In this document: piece after piece, positions 53,226 to 61,506 of the stretch
Layout of the letters: every line of letters begins with the position of its first letter
Numbering within the stretch: the first letter of the stretch is position 1
Assembly: GCA_947254375.1 (NCBI GenBank)
Contig: CAMYCF010000004.1
Coordinates: 1-64,000 of the forward strand
Reading direction: 5' to 3'
DNA from: an uncultured Mobilibacterium sp.
Lineage (GTDB): Bacteria > Bacillota > Clostridia > Peptostreptococcales > Anaerovoracaceae
Length of the DNA: 64,000 nt
Position numbers and translations under genes: made by a program
Notes under the pieces: model-generated
The model's input: only the letters and a program-made list of their open reading frames with translations
What the model was told of the DNA's origin: nothing
Databases searched by the model: none

Positions 53226-54579
53226 TGCTGGTGTTCCTCCAGATGCCCATCCTCTCGGCCTCTTTGATCAGCTCTTCGCGGAAGTCCGGATGCGCGACGC
53301 TGATCAGGAGCTCCGCTCTCTGCCAGGTGGATTTGCCCTTGAGGTTGACCGACCCGTACTCCGTTACGATGTTGTGAGTCGCCGAACGCGGCGTCGTCAC
53401 GATCGATCCCGGCGGCAGTATCGGCGTGATCAGGGATTTCTTCGTCCCGTCTTTGAGCGTCCTCGTCGAATGGGTGCAGATGAAGCTCTTTCCGTTCTTC
53501 GAGGCGAAGGCGCCCTGTACGAAGTCGAGCTGTCCGCCCGTGCCGCTTATGTGCCTGTATCCCACGCTCTCCGAGCACACCTGTCCGAAAAGGTCGATGC
53601 CGATGCAGCCGTTAATGGAAACGAAATTGTCTATTCCCGAAATGGTGTGGGCGTTGTTCACATAGCTGACCGGTGCGCAGCAGCAGATCGGGTTGTCATC
53701 GATAAAATCGTAGAGTTCCTTCGTCCCTCCCGCGAACGTATATACCGCGAGTCCGAGGTCCCTGTTCTTCTTTCCCGTCAGCTTTCCGGCGTAGTAGAGA
53801 TGCATGTAGGCGTCTACGAACATCTCGCTGTGCGAACTTAAGTCCGTTATATCCGACTCCGCAAGCATCGTGCCCACGCAGTTCGGAAGCGCTCCGATCC
53901 CGAGCTGAAGGGTGCTGTTGCTCCCGATCTCCTGAACTATGTATTCGGAGATCCTTCTATCCTCGTCCGTCGCCGGCTTCTGCGGAAGCTCGGTGAGCGG
54001 CGGGTTGTCTCCTTCTATTATGTAATTTACCTTCGATATATTTATGTGGGATTCGTAACCGAGGGCGATAGGCATGTTCTCGTTCACTTCCACTATCACC
54101 GTCTTCGAATTTCGGATGATCCCGTGAAGGTCTGCGTTGATCGGCCCGAAATTGAAGTTCCCGTATTTGTCCATAGGTGCGACCTGGATGCAGCAGATGT
54201 CGAATCCGTTGCCGTCGATCTCCCAGTAGTTCGGTTCTTCGTTGAAAAGCATCGGCACATACCAGCACTTTCCCCCGTCTCTCATCTCCCTGTCATGATC
54301 CGAAAAATGCGTCGAATAGAACCTTACCCTGTCTACCGAATCCGCCGCCTTATATGTTTCAAAGATCTCGTCTCTTATAACTATCTCAGTTTGTACAGCG
54401 AGGCCCCTCAAAAGCGTGTCGTTCCTGAGTCGCTCTCCCAGGGCTCTGTCCATGTATACGGAACACCCGACGCCGATACCGAAGTGCAGCCTGTAGTCGC
54501 TCTTGACCAGGTTCGCCGCAAATTCGGGGATTATCAGCTTGTGCCGGTACTCCTCCAGAACTTTTCTGCTGTCGTACAT
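53209..54579 (-). CDS. Acetyl-CoA hydrolase/transferase family CoA-transferase (butyrate/4-hydroxybutyrate type)
   Basis: 456 residues, class I-like CoA-transferase. The catalytic Glu lies in SSHSEMFVDAYM, and the CoA-loop HISGTGGQLDFVQGA near residue 345 is typical of butyryl-CoA:acetate and 4-hydroxybutyrate CoA-transferases. It moves CoA between acetate and a short-chain acyl group in fermentation. No butyrate genes are adjacent. GGAGGA precedes ATG 54579. It has its own promoter. Confidence 0.9.
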   Translation of the reverse strand: MYDSRKVLEEYRHKLIIPEFAANLVKSDYRLHFGIGVGCSVYMDRALGERLRNDTLLRGLAVQTEIVIRDEIFETYKAADSVDRVRFYSTHFSDHDREMRDGGKCWYVPMLFNEEPNYWEIDGNGFDICCIQVAPMDKYGNFNFGPINADLHGIIRNSKTVIVEVNENMPIALGYESHINISKVNYIIEGDNPPLTELPQKPATDEDRRISEYIVQEIGSNSTLQLGIGALPNCVGTMLAESDITDLSSHSEMFVDAYMHLYYAGKLTGKKNRDLGLAVYTFAGGTKELYDFIDDNPICCCAPVSYVNNAHTISGIDNFVSINGCIGIDLFGQVCSESVGYRHISGTGGQLDFVQGAFASKNGKSFICTHSTRTLKDGTKKSLITPILPPGSIVTTPRSATHNIVTEYGSVNLKGKSTWQRAELLISVAHPDFREELIKEAERMGIWRNTSRSEYF

Positions 54580-54627
54580 TTAATTTTTCCTCCGTCGCAA
54601 TAAGTTATCTTCAAGATGAATGAACAC

Positions 54628-54656
54628 ATTCTACCGTATTTAGTTTGGCTTTGCAA
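54628..54656 (-). promoter_or_regulatory. Promoter of the CoA-transferase gene
   Basis: -35 TTGCAA (54651-54656), 17 bases, -10 TAGAAT (54628-54633), 49 bases before the start codon. Confidence 0.7.
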
Positions 54657-54801
54657 GTGCTTTTTTAATTATTTACAAACTTTTTATATATTTTTGTAAA
54701 ATCTTACAATATTGTTCGGGCGCCCACCCGTGGTTTTTGTGTTCGGCTAAAAGCGCACCCTTTGATTTTACTGATTTTCCTTCCCTTAGCCCCCTAAAAT
54801 C

Positions 54802-54830
54802 TTGAATTGTTTTCCGACTCGTGCTATTAT
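54802..54830 (+). promoter_or_regulatory. Promoter of tRNA-Arg(CCT)
   Basis: -35 TTGAAT (54802-54807), 17 bases, -10 TATTAT (54825-54830), 69 bases before the tRNA. A short direct repeat, GCGCTTATTTGC and GCACTTATCTGC, lies in the 5' leader. Confidence 0.7.
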
Positions 54831-54899
54831 GTATGGGCACTGTTTGAGCCGCGCTTATTTGCACAGCACTTATCTGCGCCGCTCTCGCTTGTGTCATAT

Positions 54900-54975
54900 G
54901 TCTCAGTAGCTCAGGGGATAGAGCACTGCTCTCCTAAAGCAGGTGCCGGAGGTTCGAATCCTCTCTGGGACACCA
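54900..54975 (+). tRNA. tRNA-Arg (anticodon CCT)
   Basis: 76 bases with encoded CCA. Acceptor GTCTCAG pairs with CTGGGAC (one U-G), the anticodon stem is CTGCT/AGCAG, the loop CTCCTAA gives CCT (reads AGG), and the T-loop TTCGAAT is normal. Confidence 0.95.
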
Positions 54976-54982
54976 CGATAAA

Positions 54983-55015
54983 AGGCTACCGTTTCGGCGG
55001 TAGCCTCTTTTATTG
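54983..55015 (+). terminator. Terminator of tRNA-Arg(CCT)
   Basis: AGGCTACCG pairs with CGGTAGCCT around TTTCGG, followed by CTTTTATT. Confidence 0.85.
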
Positions 55016-55016
55016 C

Positions 55017-55053
55017 TAAAAAATGACCGCCGGCATCACCGGCGGCCGTCATT
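55017..55053 (-). terminator. Terminator after the broken vWA gene
   Basis: ATGAC-CCGCCGG pairs with CCGGCGGTCAT (two bulged G) around TGATG, with six T following on the minus strand. Confidence 0.85.
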
Positions 55054-55090
55054 TCATATTTCGTTAAAATGCATTTTGAGTGTTTTTTAT

Positions 55091-55512
55091 TCAAAGATCT
55101 TTTTTCCACGATTCGTCCGCTCCGCCGAATTTGCGGACAGCCCCAAGCACGCTCGAAGCCGCGTGGAACATCCTCTCCGTACCGGCTTCGTCGCAGACAT
55201 ATTCCGCGGCATAACACCTGTCGATACCGTAGCTTCCGGCCGTCTCCGTCGCGTCGATATTCGCGCCCAGAAAAACGAACTTCCAGCCGTATTTGCTTTG
55301 GCATTTTTCGATCATCTTTTTTACGGTCTTCAGCCTGTATCTGTAGCTTGCGTTCTCGTACCCGTCAGTCGTTATCACGAAGACCGTGTGTTCCGGCAGA
55401 TCCTCTTTGCGTGCATATTTATGAATGTTGGAAATATGATGTACGGCCCCTCCGAGCGCATCGAGCCGCTTTTATCGAGTATAAAAACCATTTCGGTAAG
55501 CCCCATCTTCAT
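55091..55512 (-). pseudogene. vWA-domain protein, internal deletion and frameshift
   Basis: AAAGGAGG and ATG 55512 lead into MKMGLTEMVFILDKSGSMRSE, a vWA N-terminus with MIDAS DKSGS. The frame then changes at GATGCGCTCGGAGG. From there another frame reads LGGAVHHISNIHKYARKEDLPEHTVFVITTDGYENAS and onward to the normal C-terminus at 55091. Full-length relatives have about 70 to 80 more residues between these parts. The simplest reading is a deletion that joined two short matching strings out of frame. Confidence 0.8.
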
Positions 55513-55616
55513 TGTGTTTTCCTCCTTTTATAAAAAAATATGATCGCATCTTTCGTTGCGGTCACATTGTACGATTTTATAAAAGGCATTTGGTCGCCCG
55601 TGAAGCGACAAATTTT

Positions 55617-56573
55617 TTACACGCCGAGCAGGCTTTGGTCGAAGGCAAAAAGGGCCTCGTTGATCTCGAAGATGTTGTAGTTTCCTTTTACGATAAAATA
55701 TTCGATTATGATGTCGAAGACGCTGCTGTGCGACAGGGCGAAGCCGGCTTTCCGAAGGAGCTCCGACGTTTCGTCGAGCGAAAGCTCAAGGGCGATCGCG
55801 AACGCTATCGCAGTGGCCTTCGACGGCTTATACATGCGGTCGCTCCGTATCTTCGAAAAGAGCTTGCGGTCGATGTTCGCCTTTTTGTAGCATTCCGCGT
55901 CCGTCATGCCGCTCTCGTCGATCTTGCGGAGCAGCATTTCCGAAAAACTTTCGTCACGCTCCTTCAGCGCATCTTCGAGCGAGATCTCTTCGCCGCGCGG
56001 CTCAGCCATGTCGAGGAGCCTACGCCTGTAATCATCCGCTAAGTCCTCGGCATACCTGTCGTTAATATATTCCTCGATGTCGGAAAAAAGCTTTTCTCCG
56101 ATGTCGAACGAGCCTCTGTCGAAAACGACTATATATATGTCCATCTCGTTCTCGGCAAGAAAAGCGCTTATCGTGTCGACGGCGACGCGAAGGGCCCTGT
56201 CTTTCGGATATCCGAATATACCGGAGGATATCAGCGGGAAGGCGACCGTTTCGCAACCGTTTTCTTTTGCGAGCTGAAGCGAGGTCCTGTAGCATGACTC
56301 CAGGAGCTTCTTTTCTCCCTTTCTTCCGCCGCTCCAGCGCGGGCCTACGGTGTGGATAACGTATTTGCACGGAAGATCGTATGCGCCCGTGATCTTCGCC
56401 TGACCCGTTTCACAACCGCCCAGCATGCGGCACTCCGCGAGCAGTCCCGGTCCCGCCGCCCTGTGTATGCAGCCGTCGACTCCGCCGCCCCCGAGGAGCG
56501 ACTCCTTCGCGGCGTTCACTACGGCGTCGACCTTCATCTTCGTTATGTCGTTTCTTATTATCCGAAGTGGCAT
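55617..56573 (-). CDS. Macro-domain protein with C-terminal helix-turn-helix-like domain
   Basis: 318 residues. The N-terminal macro domain (1-165) shows [27 protein letters not shown] and [13 protein letters not shown], the ADP-ribose-binding loops. After a linker, residues about 215-310 are helical and resemble a Cro/XRE fold ([37 protein letters not shown]). Macro domains remove or bind ADP-ribose. The fusion suggests an ADP-ribose-responsive regulator, or a defence or stress factor; that part is inference. GGAGCG precedes ATG. Confidence 0.88.
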   Translation of the reverse strand: MPLRIIRNDITKMKVDAVVNAAKESLLGGGGVDGCIHRAAGPGLLAECRMLGGCETGQAKITGAYDLPCKYVIHTVGPRWSGGRKGEKKLLESCYRTSLQLAKENGCETVAFPLISSGIFGYPKDRALRVAVDTISAFLAENEMDIYIVVFDRGSFDIGEKLFSDIEEYINDRYAEDLADDYRRRLLDMAEPRGEEISLEDALKERDESFSEMLLRKIDESGMTDAECYKKANIDRKLFSKIRSDRMYKPSKATAIAFAIALELSLDETSELLRKAGFALSHSSVFDIIIEYFIVKGNYNIFEINEALFAFDQSLLGV

Positions 56574-56607
56574 GATCCGCTCCTTTTTTCTACATTATAT
56601 TTGCAGG

Positions 56608-57216
56608 TCAGTCCTGCTTTCTTATCTCTGCCGCGAGCCTGTCTCCCTCTTCAAGGATGCTCCGGCACTCCGCTTCGAATTTTTCGGCGAGCCCCCTGTC
56701 TTTTATGGACGGCGTGTTGACGAGCACGTTATACGACGCGCTTCTGATCGCCGCGTTAAAACAATCAGCCGCGACGTAAAGGTCGCTCACAAGGTTCGGA
56801 TTCGAATTCCCGATCATGAGATGAGCGAGCTCAAGGCCTTTTATCGAGGAACGCATTATCCCGAGCGGCGCTTCTGTCGCTTTTACCGAAGCCTCGGCGA
56901 TCGCATCTTTTCTCGCTTCCTTTTCTTCATCGGTGTTCTTCGGCACCCCGTATGCCGCAGAAACAAGGGCAAACGCCTCTTTGTCGTCGTCTATCCCCTG
57001 CTCCAAAACATCGCGCAGCTGCTCCGCTTCGTCCCTCGCCTTCAGGCAAAGCTCCTCGAAAGCGGTGTAGCGCTCTTTCCCCACCGTAAAATTCGCCACC
57101 ATCATCACGAGCGCTGCGCCCTGCGCCCCGTTCAGCGCCGCTACCGCGCCGCCGCCCGGCACCGCTTTCTTCGCGCCCAGCTCCCTCAAATAATCGCATA
57201 TCTTCTGTTCGTACAT
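56608..57216 (-). CDS. fchA: Cyclodeaminase/cyclohydrolase family protein (FchA-like)
   Basis: 202 residues, all-alpha. The N-terminal VPGGGAVAALNGAQGAALVMMV is the family signature. Relatives are methenyl-tetrahydrofolate cyclohydrolase and formiminotetrahydrofolate cyclodeaminase, so a folate one-carbon role is likely. No other folate or histidine-degradation gene is adjacent. It precedes the macro-domain gene by 34 bases and is probably co-transcribed. Confidence 0.88.
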   Translation of the reverse strand: MYEQKICDYLRELGAKKAVPGGGAVAALNGAQGAALVMMVANFTVGKERYTAFEELCLKARDEAEQLRDVLEQGIDDDKEAFALVSAAYGVPKNTDEEKEARKDAIAEASVKATEAPLGIMRSSIKGLELAHLMIGNSNPNLVSDLYVAADCFNAAIRSASYNVLVNTPSIKDRGLAEKFEAECRSILEEGDRLAAEIRKQD

Positions 57217-57341
57217 AACTTACCTCACAATACTTGCATTTCTAACTGTCACCCGTAGCTGTCCGATATCTCCGCCGCCCGACAGCCAACGGCCTATAGC
57301 CGCCGCGCCCGGGTCAGCCCCCCCTCCGCCGACCATTATAA

Positions 57342-57376
57342 CAAAAAAATAAGTGCCGGCACCACCGCCGGCACAT
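57342..57376 (-). terminator. Terminator of rpsF-ssb-rpsR
   Basis: GTGCCGGC pairs with GCCGGCAC around GGTGGT, followed by TTATTTTTTT on the minus strand. Confidence 0.9.
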
Positions 57377-57398
57377 TTTCTCATTTACTGATCAATTA

Positions 57399-57638
57399 TC
57401 AGTCAGCCTCATAAGGCAGGAGCGCTACAACGCGAGCCCTCTTGATAGCCTTCGTGATAGCTCTCTGGTGCATCGCACATGCGCCCGTAACACGCCTAGG
57501 CAGGATCTTGCCTCTCTCGGTCGTGTACTTCTTCAAAGTCTCGACGTCTTTGTAGTCGATCTTCTTATCCTTCTCAACGCAGAAATGACAAACTTTCTTC
57601 CTTCTCATTCCGCTGAACTTTCTCTGCTTATTTTCCAT
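57399..57638 (-). CDS. rpsR: 30S ribosomal protein S18
   Basis: 79 residues. [12 protein letters not shown] carries Cys residues of the zinc-type S18; [27 protein letters not shown] is the S18 core. It binds S6 on the platform of the 30S subunit. AAAGGAG precedes ATG. Confidence 0.98.
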   Translation of the reverse strand: MENKQRKFSGMRRKKVCHFCVEKDKKIDYKDVETLKKYTTERGKILPRRVTGACAMHQRAITKAIKRARVVALLPYEAD

Positions 57639-57676
57639 TAGACTTTTCTCCTTTCAAAACAGGAATTGTCTGTCGT

Positions 57677-58141
57677 TTAGAACGGCACATCATCCTGTGT
57701 CGACTCAAAGACATCCGGGATACCCATGCTTCCGCCGTCGCCGGAAACATCAGGTGCTCCGGCCGCGCCGTCGTCCCCGTAGAGACCGCCGCCCTGGCCG
57801 TAATCGCTCCTTCCGGAGAAATCACCCTTGCTTCCGAGGAACTCAACGCGCTCCCCGATAACGTCCGTCGTATAAACGGTCTTGCCTTCCTTATTGGTAT
57901 AGCTTCCCGTCTGGATCCTTCCCTGTACCGCGACCTGGCGACCCTTCGAAAGATATCTGTCGACAGTCTCCGCCTGCTTACCGAAAACGGTTATGCGGAT
58001 AAAATCGGCCGACTTCTCTCTGTTCTGTCCCATCGGTCTGTCTATGGCGAGCGTAAAATTCGCTATCGCCGTCTGGTTATTCGGTGTGTATCTGAGCTCA
58101 GGATCTTTCGTGAGCCTTCCGATCAAAACGACACTGTTCAT
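57677..58141 (-). CDS. ssb: Single-stranded DNA-binding protein
   Basis: 154 residues. OB fold (1-110) beginning MNSVVLIGRLTKDPELRYT; a Gly/Asp-rich linker; the C-terminal tip DDVPF that recruits repair and replication proteins. Between rpsF and rpsR, the standard bacterial order. Confidence 0.98.
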   Translation of the reverse strand: MNSVVLIGRLTKDPELRYTPNNQTAIANFTLAIDRPMGQNREKSADFIRITVFGKQAETVDRYLSKGRQVAVQGRIQTGSYTNKEGKTVYTTDVIGERVEFLGSKGDFSGRSDYGQGGGLYGDDGAAGAPDVSGDGGSMGIPDVFESTQDDVPF

Positions 58142-58195
58142 AGTTTCTCTTCACTTTCTCCGGCTCGCCGCCGGCAGTTCCGTAAATCCTGTCTT

Positions 58196-58483
58196 CTATT
58201 TCTCGTCGTGACAAACTGTGATATGTCTCATAATGTTGTCAGCGATCCTAAGTCTTCTATCAAGCTCTTTCGGCAGATCAGCGCCTGCATTGAACGTGAT
58301 GAGTACGTAGAATCCATCCTTCTTCTTGTTGATCTCGTAAGCGAGTCTTCTGTTTCCCCAAACGTCAACGTCGAGAACTTCTCCGCCTTCAGCGATAACG
58401 CCTTTGACCTTTTCGATCTGAGCGTCTTTCGCCTCTTCATCAAGAGTAGGATCGATTATGAACAATACTTCATATTCTCTCAT
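58196..58483 (-). CDS. rpsF: 30S ribosomal protein S6
   Basis: 95 residues. MREYEVLFIIDPTLDEEAKD, then WGNRRLAYEINKKKDGFYVLITF, the S6 signature. First gene of the operon; AGGAGGTG precedes ATG. Confidence 0.98.
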   Translation of the reverse strand: MREYEVLFIIDPTLDEEAKDAQIEKVKGVIAEGGEVLDVDVWGNRRLAYEINKKKDGFYVLITFNAGADLPKELDRRLRIADNIMRHITVCHDEK

Positions 58484-58498
58484 GTCTTCACCTCCTAT

Positions 58499-58534
58499 GG
58501 CCTTGCGACACCTTTCGGTGTAGGATATTCGGCC
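58499..58534 (-). promoter_or_regulatory. S6:S18-binding leader of rpsF
   Basis: On the minus strand, GGCCGAATATCC leads into the hairpin ACACCGAAAGGTGT, and GGCC closes the stem, just upstream of the ribosome site. The bulged CCG and ACCGAAAGGT strings fit the conserved rpsF leader that the S6:S18 complex binds to repress the operon. Confidence 0.75.
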
Positions 58535-58557
58535 GCCCTTTGCGGTCGTGCCTATCT

Positions 58558-58585
58558 ATTATACATTCTTCCGGTAAAAAATCAA
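58558..58585 (-). promoter_or_regulatory. rpsF operon promoter
   Basis: -35 TTGATT (58580-58585), 16 bases, -10 TATAAT (58558-58563). Confidence 0.8.
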
Positions 58586-58598
58586 GAATTTTCCGTCG

Positions 58599-58952
58599 CT
58601 AAAAAGTCTTCTTCGCTTTTCTCCTTCTCTTAGGTTTCTGTATGTCAGATTCCTCCAAACGCCTTAGGAAGATCTCCAGTATACTGCCGTTATCAACCGG
58701 TATCTGATCATCGATCCATATCCAGGAGTCCACTTCGTCTAAAAACCCGGCGTCCCGCCTGAACCTCAGGATCCCCAGATCAAGACAAGCCCTCTGATCC
58801 TCCGCGCCCTCAAAAATCATCATCCTCGGGTCATCGCTCGAATTTTCGATCGTGCCTTCCCCGTTCCTAAAAGCGGCTTCCACCGCGATCTTAAGCACAT
58901 TCAGTCTGTTCTCGGGTATGTCGTAATTGAATTTTATGATCGTCTTCAGCAT
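58599..58952 (-). CDS. Small unrecognised protein co-translated with dtd
   Basis: 117 residues beginning MLKTIIKFNYDIPENRLNVLKIA and ending in a basic tail KPKRRRKAKKTF. The layout suggests a small alpha/beta protein; I do not recognise the family. Its ATG overlaps the dtd stop (TAATG), with AAGGAG 8 bases upstream. It may bind nucleic acid through the basic tail; that is a guess. Confidence 0.65.
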   Translation of the reverse strand: MLKTIIKFNYDIPENRLNVLKIAVEAAFRNGEGTIENSSDDPRMMIFEGAEDQRACLDLGILRFRRDAGFLDEVDSWIWIDDQIPVDNGSILEIFLRRLEESDIQKPKRRRKAKKTF

Positions 58953-59401
58953 TAAAAGATCTCCTTCGAGTCGAGCACTATGGTAAAAGGCCCGGCGTTC
59001 GAAAGCTCGATGTCCATGTCGTGCCCGAACTTCCCGCGCGCGACTTTCGGCACCCTCTTCTCACACTCTGCCACGATATAGTCGTAAAGCCTGCTCGCTT
59101 CGTCCGGGCTTCCCGCCTCGATAAAAGACGGCCTGTTCCCCTTCTTACAATTCGCATACAGCGTGAACTGCGACACCAGCATCAGTTCCCCGCCGACGTC
59201 CGCAAGCGAGAGGTTCGTCTTCCCGTTCTCGTCTTCGAAGATCCGAAGTTTTATCGTCTTGTCGAGCATCCTGTCCGCGATCTTCTCGTCGTCCGAGTCG
59301 GATATCCCGACGAGCACGACAAAACCTTTGCCGATCGAGCCGAACGGCTTTTTGTCAACATCTATTTCCGCATGCGTCACCCTCTGTATTACGAACTTCA
59401 T
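58952..59401 (-). CDS. dtd: D-aminoacyl-tRNA deacylase
   Basis: 149 residues. MKFVIQRVTHAEI at the N-terminus, SQFTLYANCKKGNRPSF in the middle (catalytic loop) and NAGPFTIVLDS at the C-terminus (Gly-Pro motif). It removes D-amino acids and glycine from mischarged tRNA. The window also encodes two D-amino-acid-producing racemases (Alr, Orr). AAGGAG precedes ATG. Confidence 0.96.
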   Translation of the reverse strand: MKFVIQRVTHAEIDVDKKPFGSIGKGFVVLVGISDSDDEKIADRMLDKTIKLRIFEDENGKTNLSLADVGGELMLVSQFTLYANCKKGNRPSFIEAGSPDEASRLYDYIVAECEKRVPKVARGKFGHDMDIELSNAGPFTIVLDSKEIF

Positions 59402-59474
59402 CCTGCTCTTCTCCTTATATTTTATCCGGCAGCTTATTCTTTTCAGTACCGATTTTTACGGCTGCCTGCCAATG

Positions 59475-59503
59475 ATTATATCAAAAGGCGGCGCCGCTCA
59501 CAA
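59475..59503 (-). promoter_or_regulatory. dtd promoter
   Basis: -35 TTGTGA (59498-59503), 17 bases, extended -10 TGATATAAT (TATAAT at 59475-59480). Confidence 0.75.
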
Positions 59504-59513
59504 TTTGCGTTGC

Positions 59514-59542
59514 TTGCTTTTTAGCTTTTACCGCCTTATAAT
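59514..59542 (+). promoter_or_regulatory. plsC promoter
   Basis: -35 TTGCTT (59514-59519), 17 bases, -10 TATAAT (59537-59542), divergent from and adjacent to the dtd promoter. Confidence 0.75.
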
Positions 59543-59569
59543 TCTACTAAATATATCAAGGAGTTTGAG

Positions 59570-60358
59570 ATGAATCCATTTACCACGATACCGGCGTTTT
59601 TAGCGATAAGAAAGCGTCTGCTGGACGTTCTGGAATACAAGGTCCCGATCAACAGGGCGAAGGAGCGCGGCGATCACGAGGAGGCGCGGCGGCTCACGGC
59701 GGAAGTCAGCGAAAAATTCGTCGATTCCACGTCCAAGAGGCTGAAGATCACCTACGATGTTTCCGGTCGGGAAAACATTCCCGCGAAGGGGCCGGTCCTC
59801 GTCGTCGCCAACCACCAGGGGAGCGGCGATGTGCTCGCGCTGCTCGAGGCGTTCAAGGGATTCCCGCTCGGGCTGATCGGCAAAGCGGAATTTCAGAAGT
59901 TGTATTTTATCAGGGAGGCGGCGCTCGTCGTTTCGTCGGTTTTTATCGTGCGCGGAAATGCCCGCGAGGCGCTGAAAACTCTGCGTGAGGCCGAGGACCG
60001 TTTCGCAAACGGCTATTCTCTGATACTTTTTCCGGAGGGGACGAGGAGCCGCTGCGGTAAAATGGGTCACTTTAAGCAGGGCTCGATAAAATTCGTTCAG
60101 AAGCAGGGCGTGCCTATCATCCCGGTGACGATCGACGGTTCGTATCACCTGCTCGAGGAATACGGCACGATAAAGCCGGCGCACATCAAGGTGCAGATAC
60201 ATCCGCAGGTCGAAACGGCGGGCGCGGACAACAAGGAGCTCCACCGCATACTGAATGAGGTCGAGGACACGATCCGCTCCGGTCTCGCGACGCAGGAGGT
60301 GTATGAACCGCATGTCGATGAAAACGGCGAACCGATCAGCAAAAGCTTTCTCAAATAG
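59570..60358 (+). CDS. plsC: 1-acyl-glycerol-3-phosphate acyltransferase (PlsC-like)
   Basis: 262 residues. The acyltransferase motifs are NHQGSGD (H-x4-D), the substrate motif FPEGTRSR and VPIIPVTIDGSYHL. It acylates lysophosphatidate in phospholipid synthesis. An N-terminal amphipathic stretch, longer than in short PlsC, contains a charged segment (INRAKERGDHEEARRL). AAGGAG precedes ATG. Confidence 0.92.
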   Translation: MNPFTTIPAFLAIRKRLLDVLEYKVPINRAKERGDHEEARRLTAEVSEKFVDSTSKRLKITYDVSGRENIPAKGPVLVVANHQGSGDVLALLEAFKGFPLGLIGKAEFQKLYFIREAALVVSSVFIVRGNAREALKTLREAEDRFANGYSLILFPEGTRSRCGKMGHFKQGSIKFVQKQGVPIIPVTIDGSYHLLEEYGTIKPAHIKVQIHPQVETAGADNKELHRILNEVEDTIRSGLATQEVYEPHVDENGEPISKSFLK

Positions 60359-60414
60359 CGGGCTCTGAGCCGCTCCCGAAAGCCGAATGCGCCGAACGAA
60401 TTTGATATTACCGA

Positions 60415-60440
60415 CAACGGCCCCGTTCGCGGGGCTTTTA
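60415..60440 (+). terminator. Terminator of plsC
   Basis: GCCCCG pairs with CGGGGC around a TTCG tetraloop, then TTTTATC. Confidence 0.85.
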
Positions 60441-60442
60441 TC

Positions 60443-60471
60443 TTGATTTGCCCTTTCCGTAATGGTATAAA
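60443..60471 (+). promoter_or_regulatory. Promoter of the methyltransferase gene
   Basis: -35 TTGATT (60443-60448), 17 bases, -10 TATAAA (60466-60471). Confidence 0.65.
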
Positions 60472-60549
60472 TTAAATCGGTAGGGATTTTAAAATGCAGT
60501 ACAGTCGGGATCTGCCGATCAACTTTTTTTATTTGAAAAGGAGGACCCC

Positions 60550-61506
60550 GTGCAAAAGATCCACATAGAACCGAACACCGTTCAGGAGACGCTCGTTATA
60601 CCGCTTTTCGGGAGAAAGCTGTGCGCCGAACAGTTTCCTGATCTTTTTTACGATAAAAAAGCGATCGAACTCATCGATCGCCTCGACTACGATGTTTCCT
60701 CCCTCGAGGAGACCGCTAAAAAATCGCTGTACCGCTTCGGCGCGCTTGAGGTCGCGATGCGTGAGAACGATCTCGCCTTCGAGGTAAAAAATTATTTGGA
60801 CGATCATCCGGATGCGGCCGTCGTGAACCTCGGCTGCGGCCTCGGCCAGACGGCTGAATTTTGCGACAACGGACGTTGCCGGATCTACAACCTCGACCTT
60901 CCGGACGTCATCGCCGCGCGCGATCAGCTCCTCCCGGGAACGGACCGCATCAAAAACATAGCCGCCGACTTAAACGACGTAAGCTGCTTTTCGGAGATCG
61001 ACGCGTCGCGCGGCGTCATCTTCATCGCGGCGGGCGTCTTCTACTATTTCCGTCGAGACGAGATCGAAAAGCTTTTCCCGCAGATCGCGGAGCACTTCCG
61101 CGGCGGCAGGCTCGTCTTCGACACGGCGGGGAGAAAGGCCGTAAAACTCATGCTCAAGACATGGGTAAAACAGGCCGGCATCAAGGACGTCGGCGCATTC
61201 TTCCACGTCGATGACCTCGAAAAAGATTTCGCCTTCATGCCGAAAGGCGCGAAGGTCTCCGCCCGCGGCTATATGCTCGGCTACAACGACCTGAAGGATC
61301 CGTCGGTCAGCGGCTTCTTCCGTTTTCTTTCGAAAGTGTGCGACGGACGCCTTTCTCTTTTTTTTACTTCAGCCGAAGCAGCTTTTTTATCGTTACACAG
61401 CCTGATTATACGGCCTGAGCTGCCGCTATTGCGTCGTCCACTGCTTTGTTCAGATCGGCGATCGCCTTGTTTACATCGGCAACGGTGGAGAAGTGATCTC
61501 CTTTGA
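60550..61506 (+). CDS. LCMT-like class I SAM methyltransferase, altered C-terminus
   Basis: 318 residues. The leucine carboxyl methyltransferase-like family is suggested by the N-terminal VQETLVIPLFGRKLCAEQFP, the SAM loop VVNLGCGLGQTAEF and NLDLPDV. The family is usually complete soon after GYNDLKDPSVSGFFRFLSKVCDG. Here the frame continues about 40 more residues of unlikely composition and overlaps the 3' end of the convergent gene by 101 bases, so the native end seems lost. The start is GTG 60550 with AGGAGG 5 bases upstream. Substrate unknown. Confidence 0.78.
   Translation: MQKIHIEPNTVQETLVIPLFGRKLCAEQFPDLFYDKKAIELIDRLDYDVSSLEETAKKSLYRFGALEVAMRENDLAFEVKNYLDDHPDAAVVNLGCGLGQTAEFCDNGRCRIYNLDLPDVIAARDQLLPGTDRIKNIAADLNDVSCFSEIDASRGVIFIAAGVFYYFRRDEIEKLFPQIAEHFRGGRLVFDTAGRKAVKLMLKTWVKQAGIKDVGAFFHVDDLEKDFAFMPKGAKVSARGYMLGYNDLKDPSVSGFFRFLSKVCDGRLSLFFTSAEAAFLSLHSLIIRPELPLLRRPLLCSDRRSPCLHRQRWRSDLL

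Noticed and set aside
54673..54897. 74-codon minus-strand reading frame between the CoA-transferase and tRNA-Arg
   Set aside because: No ribosome site, low-complexity start, and it overlaps the tRNA promoter; the C-terminal half looks protein-like but could be a remnant at most.
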